The notes under the pieces: model-generated | Databases searched by the model: none | Told to the model about the DNA's origin: nothing | What the model saw: the letters and a program-made list of their open reading frames with translations, nothing else | Translations under genes and position numbers: made by a program | Shown here: piece after piece, positions 17,115 through 25,383 of the stretch | Position numbering within the stretch: position 1 is the first letter of the stretch | Layout: each line of letters opens with the position of its first letter | Assembly: GCA_019411365.1 (NCBI GenBank) | Contig: DXQT01000033.1 | Coordinates: 1 to 28,036, forward strand | From: Roseburia sp. | GTDB taxonomy: Bacteria; Bacillota_A; Clostridia; Lachnospirales; Lachnospiraceae | Reading direction: 5' to 3' | DNA: 28,036 nucleotides

Positions 17115-17169
17115 GCACAGCCTTAAGGAAGTTTCGCAGACACTTATTAATGAAGGAACAGGAGATCTT

Positions 17170-17880
17170 ATGGAATTTAAAAAACTGAATGCACCTTCCC
17201 TGAAGGAACTTTTTGTAAATGAACTGCAAAATATGATATTATCCGGCAAACTTGAGATTGGCTCCAAACTGCCACCGGAACGCGAACTGGCGGAATCCAT
17301 GAAAGTGTCCCGTGCGGTCATCAACTCCGGTATCGCGGAACTGGAAAAGAAAGGTTTTCTCGTGGTCCGTCCAAGAATCGGAACCTTTGTCGCAGACTAT
17401 CGCAGAGACGGTTCTTTAGACACACTTGTTGCCATCATGAATTACAATGGCGGCGTTTTAAAAAACCGTGAAGTAAAATCCGTGCTGGAAACGAGAATCA
17501 TGTTTATGGTGGAAGCCACCCGGTTTGCGATCGACCGTGCATCGGACGAAGAACTGTTGGGACTTCAGGAATATGTCTACCAGATGGAAAACTGTACTGA
17601 CCCGGAAAAGACGGCTTCTCTCATTTTTGAGTTCAGCCACGAGATTGCCTACATCAGTGGCAACACCCTGCTCCCTCTCTTTTTTATATCGTTCCGCGAT
17701 CTTGTATGCAGTCTCTGGATCCGCTACGGACAAAAATATGGCACCAAAGAATTATATTACAGTGCAAAAAAAATCTTTGACTGCCTTCTCGCAAGAGATA
17801 AAGAAGCAGTCAAAGATTTCATCACAACCTCCACAATGGAGAGCATTGACGGCTCACGCACCATTTATTATGTGGATTAG
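17170..17880 (+). CDS. FadR/GntR-family transcriptional regulator
   Basis: 236 residues. The N-terminal winged helix (about 9-75) shows the GntR signature LEIGSKLPPERELAESMKVS, then RAVINSGIAELEKKGFLVV and the wing RPRIGTFV. The C-terminal ~150 residues are helical like FadR-type effector domains (VLETRIMFMVEATRFAIDRA), but only one of the histidines expected of metal-binding FCD domains is evident, so it may bind an acyl or other ligand without metal. AGGAGA precedes the ATG by 6 bases. It is divergent from the acyltransferase-DUF6320-esterase operon, which makes that operon its most likely target; this is inference from position. It ends 25 bases before the convergent ABC exporter gene. Confidence 0.88.
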   Translation: MEFKKLNAPSLKELFVNELQNMILSGKLEIGSKLPPERELAESMKVSRAVINSGIAELEKKGFLVVRPRIGTFVADYRRDGSLDTLVAIMNYNGGVLKNREVKSVLETRIMFMVEATRFAIDRASDEELLGLQEYVYQMENCTDPEKTASLIFEFSHEIAYISGNTLLPLFFISFRDLVCSLWIRYGQKYGTKELYYSAKKIFDCLLARDKEAVKDFITTSTMESIDGSRTIYYVD

Positions 17881-17905
17881 TATAACTTTTATTTTTCCAA
17901 AATCC

Positions 17906-19675
17906 TTATGCCTGCGAGGATGTATTTACAAACTGGCTCTCATAAAGATTTGCATAAAATCCCTTTTGGGCGAGCAATTCTTCATGACGTCCCTGCTCAA
18001 TAATATGGCCATCTTTCATCACAAGGATAATATCCGCTTCCTGAATGGTCGACAAACGATGAGCCACAATAAAACTGGTACGTCCTTTCATCATTTTTGC
18101 AAACGCTTTCTGGATCCTGATCTCGGTCCGCGTATCAATGGATGAAGTTGCCTCATCCAGAATCAGCATTGGCGGCAGGCAGAGCATAACACGGGTAATA
18201 CATAACAACTGTTTCTGTCCCTGGGAAAGATTACCGCCGTCCTCTGACATTACGGTGTCATAACCATGCGGCAGACGCTTGATGAAACTGTGTGCATGGG
18301 AAGCTTTTGCCGCTGCGATCACTTCCTCATCAGTTGCATCCGGTTTTCCCATCACGATATTATCACGAATGGTTCCACTGCGCAGCCATGTTTCCTGCAA
18401 TACCATACCATAATTATTTCGAAGACTCTTTCTTGTCATATCATTGACTGGCACTCCGCTCACACGGATCGTTCCGCTGTTTGTATCATAAAAGCGCATC
18501 AAAAGATTGATCAGTGTCGTTTTTCCACATCCGGTCGGACCGACAATCGCCACTCTCTGTCCCGGTTTTACGAAGAGGTTAAAGTCCTCGATCAGTTTCT
18601 GTTCCGGCACATAAGAGAAAGATACATGCTCTAACACCACATGACCGTCTGCCTCCTCCAAATTCACTGCATCCGGTGCATCCGGAACTTCTGAAGGCTC
18701 CTCCATCAATTCAAACACCCTCGCCGCACATGCCAGCGCATTCTGTAACTCTGTCACAACACCGGAAATCTCATTGAATGGTTTTGTATACTGATTCGCG
18801 TAACTGAGTAACGCGGAAAGCTGTCCGACCGAAATACCTCCTGCAATTGCAGTAAATGCACCTACCACGCCAACGACTGCATACACCAGACTGTTGACAA
18901 ATCGGGTTGCTGGATTTGTGATACTGGAAAAGAAAATGGCTCTCAAAGAACATTTCTGTAATCTGCCGTTGATCTCATCAAACTTTTCCAAAGCCTCATC
19001 CTCATGGGAGAATGCCTGAACAACCTTCTGGTTGCCGATCATTTCCTCGATAAATGCGGTCTGTTCTCCCCTCGTCTCGGACTGTAATTTAAACATAGAG
19101 AATGTTTTCTTTGCGATAAAACTTGCCACAAGCAGCGAAACCGGTGTAATTACAACAACTGCCACCGTAATTTTCACACTGATCGTGAGCATGAAGATCA
19201 ATGTACCTAAAATCGTTACAATACCGGTGAAAAACTGGGTAAATCCCATCAACAGACCATCCGCAAACTGATCCACATCCGCAATGACACGGCTGACGAT
19301 CTCTCCGTAGGAATGTCCGTCAATATATTTTAATGGGAGTCTTTCAATTTTTTCGAATGCTTCCTTCCGGATATCCCGGATAATATTATAAGTGATCTTA
19401 TTGTTGCATGCATTCATGATCCACTGTGCAGCTGCAGTCAGAAGGATAATGACTGCCATCTTTTTCAGGATTGCAAGGATCCCTGCAAAATCCACCACTC
19501 CTTTTTCAAGGATCAGATCGACTGCGCGTCCGGTCAATACCGGCAGATATAAAGTCAATGCAACTGTCACTGCCGCAAGGACAATGGACATTCCAAGATA
19601 CCCCCAGTATCTTCTGATATAATTCATCACTTTTTTGATCGTTGATCTCTGATGGTTATTGATCCTCTTTTTCAT
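17906..19675 (-). CDS. ABC exporter subunit, heterodimer partner with catalytic ATPase site (TM288-like)
   Basis: 589 residues: an ABC type-1 transmembrane domain (about 20-320, six helices) fused to an ATPase domain. Walker A is GPTGCGKT (379-386), Walker B MLILDE with the catalytic Glu508, and the switch His is in IVAHRLST (H539). The signature motif is LSQGQ (483-487) instead of LSGGQ. This canonical Walker B with a deviant signature is the pattern of TM288 and BmrD-type subunits in heterodimeric exporters. The ATG directly abuts the TAA of the partner gene, whose end contains the GGAGG site, so the two are translationally linked. The cargo, probably a drug, lipid or peptide, cannot be told from sequence. 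Confidence 0.92.
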   Translation of the reverse strand: MKKRINNHQRSTIKKVMNYIRRYWGYLGMSIVLAAVTVALTLYLPVLTGRAVDLILEKGVVDFAGILAILKKMAVIILLTAAAQWIMNACNNKITYNIIRDIRKEAFEKIERLPLKYIDGHSYGEIVSRVIADVDQFADGLLMGFTQFFTGIVTILGTLIFMLTISVKITVAVVVITPVSLLVASFIAKKTFSMFKLQSETRGEQTAFIEEMIGNQKVVQAFSHEDEALEKFDEINGRLQKCSLRAIFFSSITNPATRFVNSLVYAVVGVVGAFTAIAGGISVGQLSALLSYANQYTKPFNEISGVVTELQNALACAARVFELMEEPSEVPDAPDAVNLEEADGHVVLEHVSFSYVPEQKLIEDFNLFVKPGQRVAIVGPTGCGKTTLINLLMRFYDTNSGTIRVSGVPVNDMTRKSLRNNYGMVLQETWLRSGTIRDNIVMGKPDATDEEVIAAAKASHAHSFIKRLPHGYDTVMSEDGGNLSQGQKQLLCITRVMLCLPPMLILDEATSSIDTRTEIRIQKAFAKMMKGRTSFIVAHRLSTIQEADIILVMKDGHIIEQGRHEELLAQKGFYANLYESQFVNTSSQA

Positions 19676-21448
19676 TTATCTTCCCTCCTTCTCATCTTCG
19701 GTCTTTTTAAACTGGGAATAATAAATTTCCTGATATACTTCGCACTGTTTTAAGAGTTCCTCATGGGTTCCCATTCCAACAATCTGACCATCATCTAACA
19801 CAATAATCTTGTCTGCATACATAATGGATGCTGCTCTCTGCGATACGATAAATACGGTTGCTTTGTTCTCCATATCGCGGATTGCCATACGAAGTTTTGC
19901 ATCTGTCGCAAAATCCAGTGCAGAAGCACTGTCATCTAAAATCAGAATATCCGGTTTTTTCACAACCGCGCGGGCAATCGTCATTCGCTGTTTCTGTCCT
20001 CCGGAAAGATTCTTACCGCCCTGCTCGATTTCAAAATCAAGTCCGCCTTCTTTTTTATCTACAAACTCTTTTGCCTGGGCAACCTCTAACGCCTGCATGA
20101 TGGCATCATCTGTTGCATTCTCATTTCCCCATAACATATTTTCGCGGATCGTTCCCTTGAATAAAACCGCTTTCTGGAGTACCATACCGATTTTTCCACG
20201 TAGTTCTTCCAGAGAATACTCACGCACATCTTTTCCCCCGATCTGCACGCTTCCCTTTGTCGCATCATAAAAACGCGGGATCAGGTTGACGACCGATGAT
20301 TTTCCGGAACCTGTACCACCAATGATACCGACCGTCTCTCCCTTTTTCACAGTGAAATCGATGTCTGTCAGGGATTCCTCTCCAGCTCCGGCATAAGTTA
20401 AGCCCACATGGGAAAATACCACTTCAGGCACCTCTCCACTGTGTTCTGTTTTTTCCTCTGCCACAGGCGTCACCGCATGATCTGTGATGGATGGCTGTAA
20501 TTCAAAAATCGCCTGAATACGGTTTCCGCATGCAATAGATTTATTAATGTTGATAATAAGATTTGCAAGTTTTATAAGTTCCACTAAAATCTGGGACATA
20601 TAATTTACCAGTGCTACCACTTCACCCTGTGTGATATATCCGCTGTTAACACGGATTGCTCCTGTCCAGACTAAAACAACGACTGCTCCATTTATGATCA
20701 CATAAGTAAGCGGATTCATCAGTGCTGAAATTTTTCCTACATAAAGCTGGATCTTTGTCAGTGCATCATTGCTATTATTAAAGTCTGTGATCTCATCATC
20801 CTCTTTATTAAAAGCACGGATCACCCTGCTTCCGGTCAGGTTCTCTCTTGTGATCCCAAGCACCTTGTCCAGTGCAGACTGTACTTTTTTATACAATGGA
20901 ATACTCACAAGCATAATTCCGAATACCACAACCGATAACAGCGGAATCGTTACAACAAAGACAAGAGCAGCTTTCACATCAATCGTGAATGCCATGATCA
21001 TTGCACCGAACACGATAAACGGCGAGCGCAGAAACAAACGTAATACAAGGTTTACACCATTCTGCGTCTGGTTGATATCACTTGTCATTCTCGTGATCAG
21101 TGTGGATGTTCCCACAGTATCCATCTCCGAAAATGATAGTTTCTGAATATGCTCAAAAAGTGCGTGGCGCAGTCCTGTGGAAAAACCAACCGCCGCCTTT
21201 GCTGCAAAATACTGTGCCGTGATAGAACACGTCAATCCGATCACTGCAAGCAGCACAAGTACCAGACACATTTTCATAATGTATGGTTTATCTCCGTCTG
21301 CTACTCCATGATCGATAATCGCCGCCATAACAAGAGGCACGATCAGCTCAAAAGACGCTTCGAGCAATTTAAAAAGCGGTCCTAACACGCTTTCTTTTTT
21401 ATAATCTTTCAGGTACACCAATAACTTTCCCATTTCCTGTTCTCCCAT
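19676..21448 (-). CDS. ABC exporter subunit, heterodimer partner with degenerate ATPase site (TM287-like)
   Basis: 590 residues with the same domain layout. Walker A is GGTGSGKS (377-384) and the signature LSGGQ (481-485) is canonical. Walker B is ILILDD, with Asp506 replacing the catalytic Glu, and the switch histidine is replaced by Gln (IVSQRAAS, Q537). Together with the deviant signature of the partner, this gives one degenerate and one consensus ATP site, as known for TM287/288 and BmrCD. The two replacements are characteristic of the family rather than damage. AAAGGAA precedes the ATG. No clear promoter was found; a hairpin at 21479-21508 lies just before the gene, so transcription may involve read-through or attenuation. 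Confidence 0.92.
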   Translation of the reverse strand: MGEQEMGKLLVYLKDYKKESVLGPLFKLLEASFELIVPLVMAAIIDHGVADGDKPYIMKMCLVLVLLAVIGLTCSITAQYFAAKAAVGFSTGLRHALFEHIQKLSFSEMDTVGTSTLITRMTSDINQTQNGVNLVLRLFLRSPFIVFGAMIMAFTIDVKAALVFVVTIPLLSVVVFGIMLVSIPLYKKVQSALDKVLGITRENLTGSRVIRAFNKEDDEITDFNNSNDALTKIQLYVGKISALMNPLTYVIINGAVVVLVWTGAIRVNSGYITQGEVVALVNYMSQILVELIKLANLIININKSIACGNRIQAIFELQPSITDHAVTPVAEEKTEHSGEVPEVVFSHVGLTYAGAGEESLTDIDFTVKKGETVGIIGGTGSGKSSVVNLIPRFYDATKGSVQIGGKDVREYSLEELRGKIGMVLQKAVLFKGTIRENMLWGNENATDDAIMQALEVAQAKEFVDKKEGGLDFEIEQGGKNLSGGQKQRMTIARAVVKKPDILILDDSASALDFATDAKLRMAIRDMENKATVFIVSQRAASIMYADKIIVLDDGQIVGMGTHEELLKQCEVYQEIYYSQFKKTEDEKEGR

Positions 21449-21478
21449 TAAAATTCCTTTCGTTTTTAAGACAATACA

Positions 21479-21508
21479 GAAACCGGCACAAATACTTGCG
21501 CCGGTTTC
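21479..21508 (-). terminator. Hairpin between popT-like gene and ABC operon, probable terminator or attenuator
   Basis: Perfect 9-bp stem GAAACCGGC / GCCGGTTTC with a 12-base loop. On the minus strand it is followed by TGTATTGTCTT, only partly T-rich. It lies 85 bases past the DUF368 stop and 31 bases before the ABC subunit start, so it could end the first transcript or attenuate entry into the second. Confidence 0.5.
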
Positions 21509-21592
21509 CTTCTGTCCCTATTATGCTGTTTTATCCAATGCTTATCCGCACTATGCTGTGCGTCTTTTTCAAACCATCGTCTTCTACTCCGA

Positions 21593-22468
21593 TTATTGTT
21601 TAATATCCTTCATCTTCTGCAGTCCTAAAATAACTGCACCGCCAATCAAAAAGAAAAGAATACTAAAATCATGGATTCCCATAGCCGGCTGCGGAGTATC
21701 CAGAGTAGTCGGTCCCATAACAACAGCGAAGATGGAGCCGAGCATCAGTCCGATGATCAGATAAATCGTCTGTGCCCTGTACTTTTCCAATGCCCTGCGG
21801 ATCAGCTTTACTACACTGAAAATGCCGACTAAAACACCGCACCCAAAAATCAATACCGTCCAGAAGCTCGAGAAATCCAAATGCAGCATATCCTTGATCG
21901 CAGTGATGACTGGAAGATATAATCCAAAGATCAAAAGCAGGGTAGACCCGGAAATTCCAGGAAGCACCATGGCTGAAACAGCGATCACTCCTGCAAAAAA
22001 CACAAACACCGCAAGCCCCGGTGTCAGATGATCCAGATTCACTCCGTCATTTCCACCGGAAACCGGATTAAAATATGTGATGGCACATACAACCGCAATT
22101 CCAAGCAGTACAAACGGTATCGCCTTTTTATTGGTTCCAAGACATTTTTTCTCCTCTTTTATCACGATCGGGATCGCAAAAATAATAAATCCGATAAACA
22201 GGGAGCTTATATAATAAATATGTGATTCAAATACACTTGTCAGGATCAGTACTGCGATCACAAATCCACTGATCCATCCTATTCCAAGTTTGATCAGGAA
22301 AACAAATGCGTCTTTTCTCTCCTCTTTTGTTCCGGTCAGCAGATCATCAATTGAATCGATAAACTTATCATAAAATCCAAGTAAAAATGCAATTGTGCCT
22401 CCGGATACACCCGGAACACTGTCTGCTAATGCCATACAGAAACCTCTGATAAACTGAATTATAAACAT
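21593..22468 (-). CDS. DUF368 undecaprenyl-phosphate translocase (PopT-like)
   Basis: 291 residues with about eight transmembrane helices and two related half-repeats, each with a re-entrant PG-x-SG motif: SVPGVSGGTIAFLLGFYD near residues 18-35 and VLPGISGSTLLLIFGLY around 168-184. DUF368 proteins have been shown in other bacteria (PopT) to return undecaprenyl phosphate across the membrane for reuse in cell-wall synthesis. GAGGGAAAG precedes the ATG. A promoter at 22515-22544 lies in the 104-base gap after tcdA, so it can be expressed on its own. Confidence 0.9.
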   Translation of the reverse strand: MFIIQFIRGFCMALADSVPGVSGGTIAFLLGFYDKFIDSIDDLLTGTKEERKDAFVFLIKLGIGWISGFVIAVLILTSVFESHIYYISSLFIGFIIFAIPIVIKEEKKCLGTNKKAIPFVLLGIAVVCAITYFNPVSGGNDGVNLDHLTPGLAVFVFFAGVIAVSAMVLPGISGSTLLLIFGLYLPVITAIKDMLHLDFSSFWTVLIFGCGVLVGIFSVVKLIRRALEKYRAQTIYLIIGLMLGSIFAVVMGPTTLDTPQPAMGIHDFSILFFLIGGAVILGLQKMKDIKQ

Positions 22469-22514
22469 ATCTTTCCCTCGTTTTTCATTTTATTGTTTTA
22501 CAGCACTGCACAAC

Positions 22515-22544
22515 ATTATAACTTATATGGGTTCTATTTGTCTA
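22515..22544 (-). promoter_or_regulatory. Promoter of the DUF368 gene
   Basis: Minus-strand TAGACA (22544-22539), 18-base spacer, TATAAT (22520-22515), 46 bases before the start codon. Confidence 0.6.
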
Positions 22545-22572
22545 TATATTTATCCAACTGGTGTGATACACC

Positions 22573-23328
22573 TTATTTCCGTATCAGATCTTTTACCACT
22601 TCCCCGGCAATGATCAGTCCTGCCACGGAAGGAACAAATGCCACACTTCCCGGTATGTCACGCCGCTCTGTACACTTGTGCCCTGCTCCCGGTGGACAGA
22701 TACAGTTTGTCCTGCAGCTGATGGCCATATCCTCGATCGGTCTTGTTGGAATCTCTTCGGAATACACAACTTTCAACTTCTTCACTCCGCGCTTTTTCAG
22801 TTCGCGGCGCATTACTTTTGCAAGCGGGCAGACTTTTGTCTTATAAATATCTGCCACCTTAAACTGGCTTCCGTCAAGCTTATTTCCCGCCCCCATGCTG
22901 CTGATGATCGGGATATCCTTTTCCTTCGCCTTCATGACAAGCTCGATTTTTGCAGTTACGGTATCCACCGCATCCACAATATAATCATATTCGCCAAACG
23001 GAAAATCATCCGCATTCTCCGGCAGGAAAAAGCACTTATGGATCCGTACATCCGCCTCCGGATTGATTTCCAGGATGCGGTCACGCATCACCTCTGCCTT
23101 ATACTTTCCTACCGTCTTTCTTGTCGCAATGATCTGGCGGTTTAAGTTTGTCAGGCATACTTTGTCATCATCGATCAGATCAAACGCTCCCACACCACTC
23201 CGCACAAGTGCTTCGCAGACATAGCCTCCGACGCCGCCAACACCAAAGACAGCCACTCTGGAATGTCCGAGTTTCTCCATCGCCTCTTTTCCCAATAATA
23301 ACTCCGTTCTTGAAAACTGGTTTAACAT
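22573..23328 (-). CDS. tcdA: tRNA threonylcarbamoyladenosine dehydratase TcdA (E1/ThiF superfamily)
   Basis: 251 residues. The Rossmann nucleotide loop is VFGVGGVGGYVCEALVRSG (28-46), followed by DLIDDDKVCLTNLNRQ (ATP-binding Asp, Asn and Arg) and DYIVDAVDT. The tail has ISSMGAGNKLDGSQF and TRPIED. TcdA converts t6A37 of ANN-decoding tRNAs to the cyclic form ct6A in an ATP-dependent reaction. The ATG overlaps the stop region of the upstream DUF1275 gene by 7 bases (shared ATGTTAA), and its AAGGAAAAA binding site lies inside that gene, so the two are translationally coupled. A small hairpin (GGTGT-GAT-ACACC) immediately follows the stop. Confidence 0.92.
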   Translation of the reverse strand: MLNQFSRTELLLGKEAMEKLGHSRVAVFGVGGVGGYVCEALVRSGVGAFDLIDDDKVCLTNLNRQIIATRKTVGKYKAEVMRDRILEINPEADVRIHKCFFLPENADDFPFGEYDYIVDAVDTVTAKIELVMKAKEKDIPIISSMGAGNKLDGSQFKVADIYKTKVCPLAKVMRRELKKRGVKKLKVVYSEEIPTRPIEDMAISCRTNCICPPGAGHKCTERRDIPGSVAFVPSVAGLIIAGEVVKDLIRK

Positions 23329-24026
23329 AATGATTTTTCCTTTTCTTCTATAAACATTAACAAAAAGCTGACTGCCAGAACAGCACTTGAAAACCAGATT
23401 GCCTTAAATCCAAGCCGCATAGACAGATTTCCACCGATTCCTGCTCCCACTGCAAAAAACAGGATAATCCCAAAATAATACATCGCCTGCCGAATCTGCT
23501 CCGGGCGTCTGTCCCTCATGTATGCTGACAACGCTGCCGTGCCGCTTCTTAAGTTTCCGATACACATCGTACTCGCATAAGAATATCCGCCAACTTTGCG
23601 GAATGACTGCACCTGCATCGCACAGGAGAACGACACTAATGTTGTCGCAAGCATATTATAATCCTGCGGAATAAATCCGACACCAAATAAAATCAGGATC
23701 TCCAACAATAATATCCCCTGCCTCCAATGAAGACGGTTGGCATATTTAAACTTTCCCTGTACACAGTCTGCAAAGAAAACGCCTCCGGCAAATGCAAGCA
23801 GCGGTATCAGATAATGCAATCCTCTCTGCCATTCACCCAGCATAAAATGCTGGCTCATCAGTACCACGTTTCCTGTCTGTGCATTCGAAAATACTTCATC
23901 CCTTGTAAAATAAGTATATGCATCCTGAAATCCGCCGGAAAGTGCCAAAAACACACTCGTGATAAAAGCCTCCGACATCTGGACTCTTGCATTTTTCGCT
24001 TTTGATTTTTCAAAAAGCACTTTCAT
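23322..24026 (-). CDS. DUF1275 (YoaK) family membrane protein
   Basis: About 234 residues and six to seven transmembrane helices. Family signatures include LALSGGFQDAYTYFTRDEVF, SNAQTGNVVLM, and RLHWRQ before helix 3; YASTMCIGNLRSGTAAL is the conserved SxxxxGNLR-type turn. The function of DUF1275 is unknown. The start is ambiguous: GTG at 24029, ATG at 24026, or GTG at 24020. The GAGGTGAT sequence, a full match to the 16S anti-Shine-Dalgarno, overlaps the first two and is best spaced for the third. A consensus promoter at 24053-24081 drives it and probably tcdA. Confidence 0.85.
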   Translation of the reverse strand: MKVLFEKSKAKNARVQMSEAFITSVFLALSGGFQDAYTYFTRDEVFSNAQTGNVVLMSQHFMLGEWQRGLHYLIPLLAFAGGVFFADCVQGKFKYANRLHWRQGILLLEILILFGVGFIPQDYNMLATTLVSFSCAMQVQSFRKVGGYSYASTMCIGNLRSGTAALSAYMRDRRPEQIRQAMYYFGIILFFAVGAGIGGNLSMRLGFKAIWFSSAVLAVSFLLMFIEEKEKSLC

Positions 24027-24052
24027 CACCTCACATTTTTTTATCGTGTCGT

Positions 24053-24081
24053 ATTATAACGCTTTTTCCGGCAAATGTAAA
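24053..24081 (-). promoter_or_regulatory. Sigma-A promoter of the DUF1275-tcdA operon
   Basis: Minus-strand TTTACA (24081-24076), a 17-base spacer and TATAAT (24058-24053), about 25 bases before the start region, so the leader is very short. Confidence 0.75.
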
Positions 24082-24119
24082 AACTATTTGATAAAAAATA
24101 TTCTTTTCCGACAAAAAAT

Positions 24120-24155
24120 AGTTACAGTTCACAGGTTACCCTGCGAACTGTAACT
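24120..24155 (-). terminator. Terminator-like hairpin of the repeat block
   Basis: Stem of 11 bp plus 4 bp after a one-base mismatch, loop TTAC, followed on the minus strand by ATTTTTTG (24119-24112). Confidence 0.6.
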
Positions 24156-24263
24156 TCGCAGCCCCATATAAAGTTTTGCTTCGCAAAAGGGGGCTGCTCA
24201 CACCCACATCACGTTCATACGCACCTGAACAGCATGGTGTTCAGGTGCTGAGTGAACAGTAAC
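24120..24263. repeat. Three-hairpin intergenic repeat block
   Basis: No gene here. Three strong hairpins follow each other. 24120-24155 has an 11-bp stem AGTTACAGTTC/GAACTGTAACT with an inner CAGG/CCTG stem. 24158-24197 has GCAGCCCC/GGGGCTGC with inner TTTTGC-TTC-GCAAAA. 24221-24248 has an 11-bp stem GCACCTGAACA/TGTTCAGGTGC. The outer ends GTTACAGTTCA and TGAACAGTAAC are again near-inverted repeats. The first hairpin is followed on the minus strand by TATTTTTTG, so it would terminate transcripts from the accessory genes to the right. The block resembles dispersed intergenic repeats of Lachnospiraceae, but copy number cannot be checked here. Confidence 0.6.
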
Positions 24264-24353
24264 AAAAACTATCATTTTTATTCCGTCCGCAACTGCTTTT
24301 TTCGTTTACACCAACTCCGATTGTTTCCTTAACAATTTATTTAACAAAGCACT

Positions 24354-24889
24354 TTAACTTCTTTCAATTTTCAAATCATTTCGCATACTCTCAATTAACT
24401 GCTCTTTCGCTTTATTAATGCTATTATTTAATGAATCTGGATCCTCTCCCACGTACAATCCTGATATAAATGTATTTTTCTTAACGACATTAAATTCTAT
24501 TAGTTTATTCTTTACTTCTTGTCCTGCATATAAATCAAAGCTTGCCTTATCCTCTTTATTAAATTTCCGGTATTTTTCTTCAGCAAAAAAATAATCATCT
24601 CTGATTTTATTTATTTTTTTATTGCGTACTCTCTATTGCTAATTTGATTTTCTATATCATATCGTCGTTCTCTTTTTAAATGTTCAAAATTTAATTGTCT
24701 CTTATAGTCCTCAATTTGAATATTCAAAATCTCTATAACACTCTCAAATTTTTCCATCGAATAACTAGGTGCAAATTCAATATTACGAAGGACATCATTT
24801 GGTGATCTATCTGGATAACCATTAACTATATTTATTAACTCTTTATAAATATTACCCAATTTATCATTTTTAATTTGCTTTTCCTGCAT
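24354..24889 (-). pseudogene. Hypothetical protein gene broken by a homopolymer frameshift
   Basis: From ATG 24889 the first frame codes about 92 residues, including LGNIYKELINIVNGYPDRSP and a charged helical region, ending in the run REYAIKK and TAA (24611-24613). A second frame continues directly from the same point (INKIRDDYFFAEEKYRKFN ... KKNTFISGLYVGEDPDSLNN) to a TAA at 24354. The break lies at seven consecutive T (A on the coding strand, 24614-24620); one extra A restores a single frame of about 178 residues. The product would be hydrophilic, charged and partly coiled-coil, without a domain I recognise. A GTG at 24895 is another possible start; the ribosome binding site is weak. It may be decayed, phase-variable, or affected by a base-call error. 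Confidence 0.65.
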
Positions 24890-25008
24890 TCTCACTTTGA
24901 AACTTGACTATTCCTTTTACTTTTCATAAGTATTCATCCCTACAAGCTGTGATTCTTTTACGCAAATATGCACCAATATTATGGGGAACAAACCGGATTT
25001 TAAATTAT

Positions 25009-25368
25009 TCACTTTTGATAAAGAATTTTCAAATCTCCATCTACAAATCCAGCCGAAATTGCTTCATATTTTTTCAATTCTTCTGCATATTTCCCCTCAG
25101 AAATATACTGTTTTATCATTTGACAGGAAATATCGAATATCTCTTCCCATCCCATCTCTGCTTTCCAGCAGAATACATTTTCTCCAGAGCTAAATTCTTC
25201 TTCACAACACCAGTCTTCATCTTCTTCATCAAAATACGAAGCACAAATCAGTTGTATAGACCAATATAAATCTGCTTCTTCATAAAGATTAAAATTTATA
25301 GCAGCTCCTGGTATCGGCATATTTTCCTCTAAAATATTATTCAACCATTTTTCAAACTCTATGTACAT
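25009..25368 (-). CDS. Putative immunity-type protein
   Basis: 119 acidic residues with no signal peptide or membrane segment. The layout (FNLYEEADLYWSIQLI, then SYFDEEDEDWCCEE, then an aromatic core, IKQYISEGKYAEELKKY and a final GFVDGDLKILYQK) resembles small acidic proteins found in polymorphic-toxin immunity arrays, as I recall them; I cannot name the family with certainty. No cognate toxin gene is visible, so it would be an orphan immunity gene. GAGGG lies 6 bases before the ATG, and a 20-bp element shared with the CAP lipoprotein gene lies just upstream. The gene downstream is frameshifted. Confidence 0.6.
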   Translation of the reverse strand: MYIEFEKWLNNILEENMPIPGAAINFNLYEEADLYWSIQLICASYFDEEDEDWCCEEEFSSGENVFCWKAEMGWEEIFDISCQMIKQYISEGKYAEELKKYEAISAGFVDGDLKILYQK

Positions 25369-25383
25369 ATTTTTTCCCTCGTA

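Larger units (their letters stand above)
16624..17169. other. Long intergenic region with palindromic structured element and repeats
   Basis: No protein gene is supported in 546 A/T-rich bases. It holds the acyltransferase promoter (16655-16683), a perfect 11-base palindrome GTGAAATTCAC (16847-16857) that could be an operator, two imperfect direct repeats (16901-16918, 17131-17148), a TTGACA without a matching -10 (16873-16878), and the 159-bp inverted-repeat element at 16956-17114. I could not find a convincing promoter for the regulator gene on the plus strand. Confidence 0.6.

Noticed and set aside
19809..20270. 153-codon plus-strand open frame
   Set aside because: It is antisense to the ATPase domain of the ABC subunit and shows no domain of its own.
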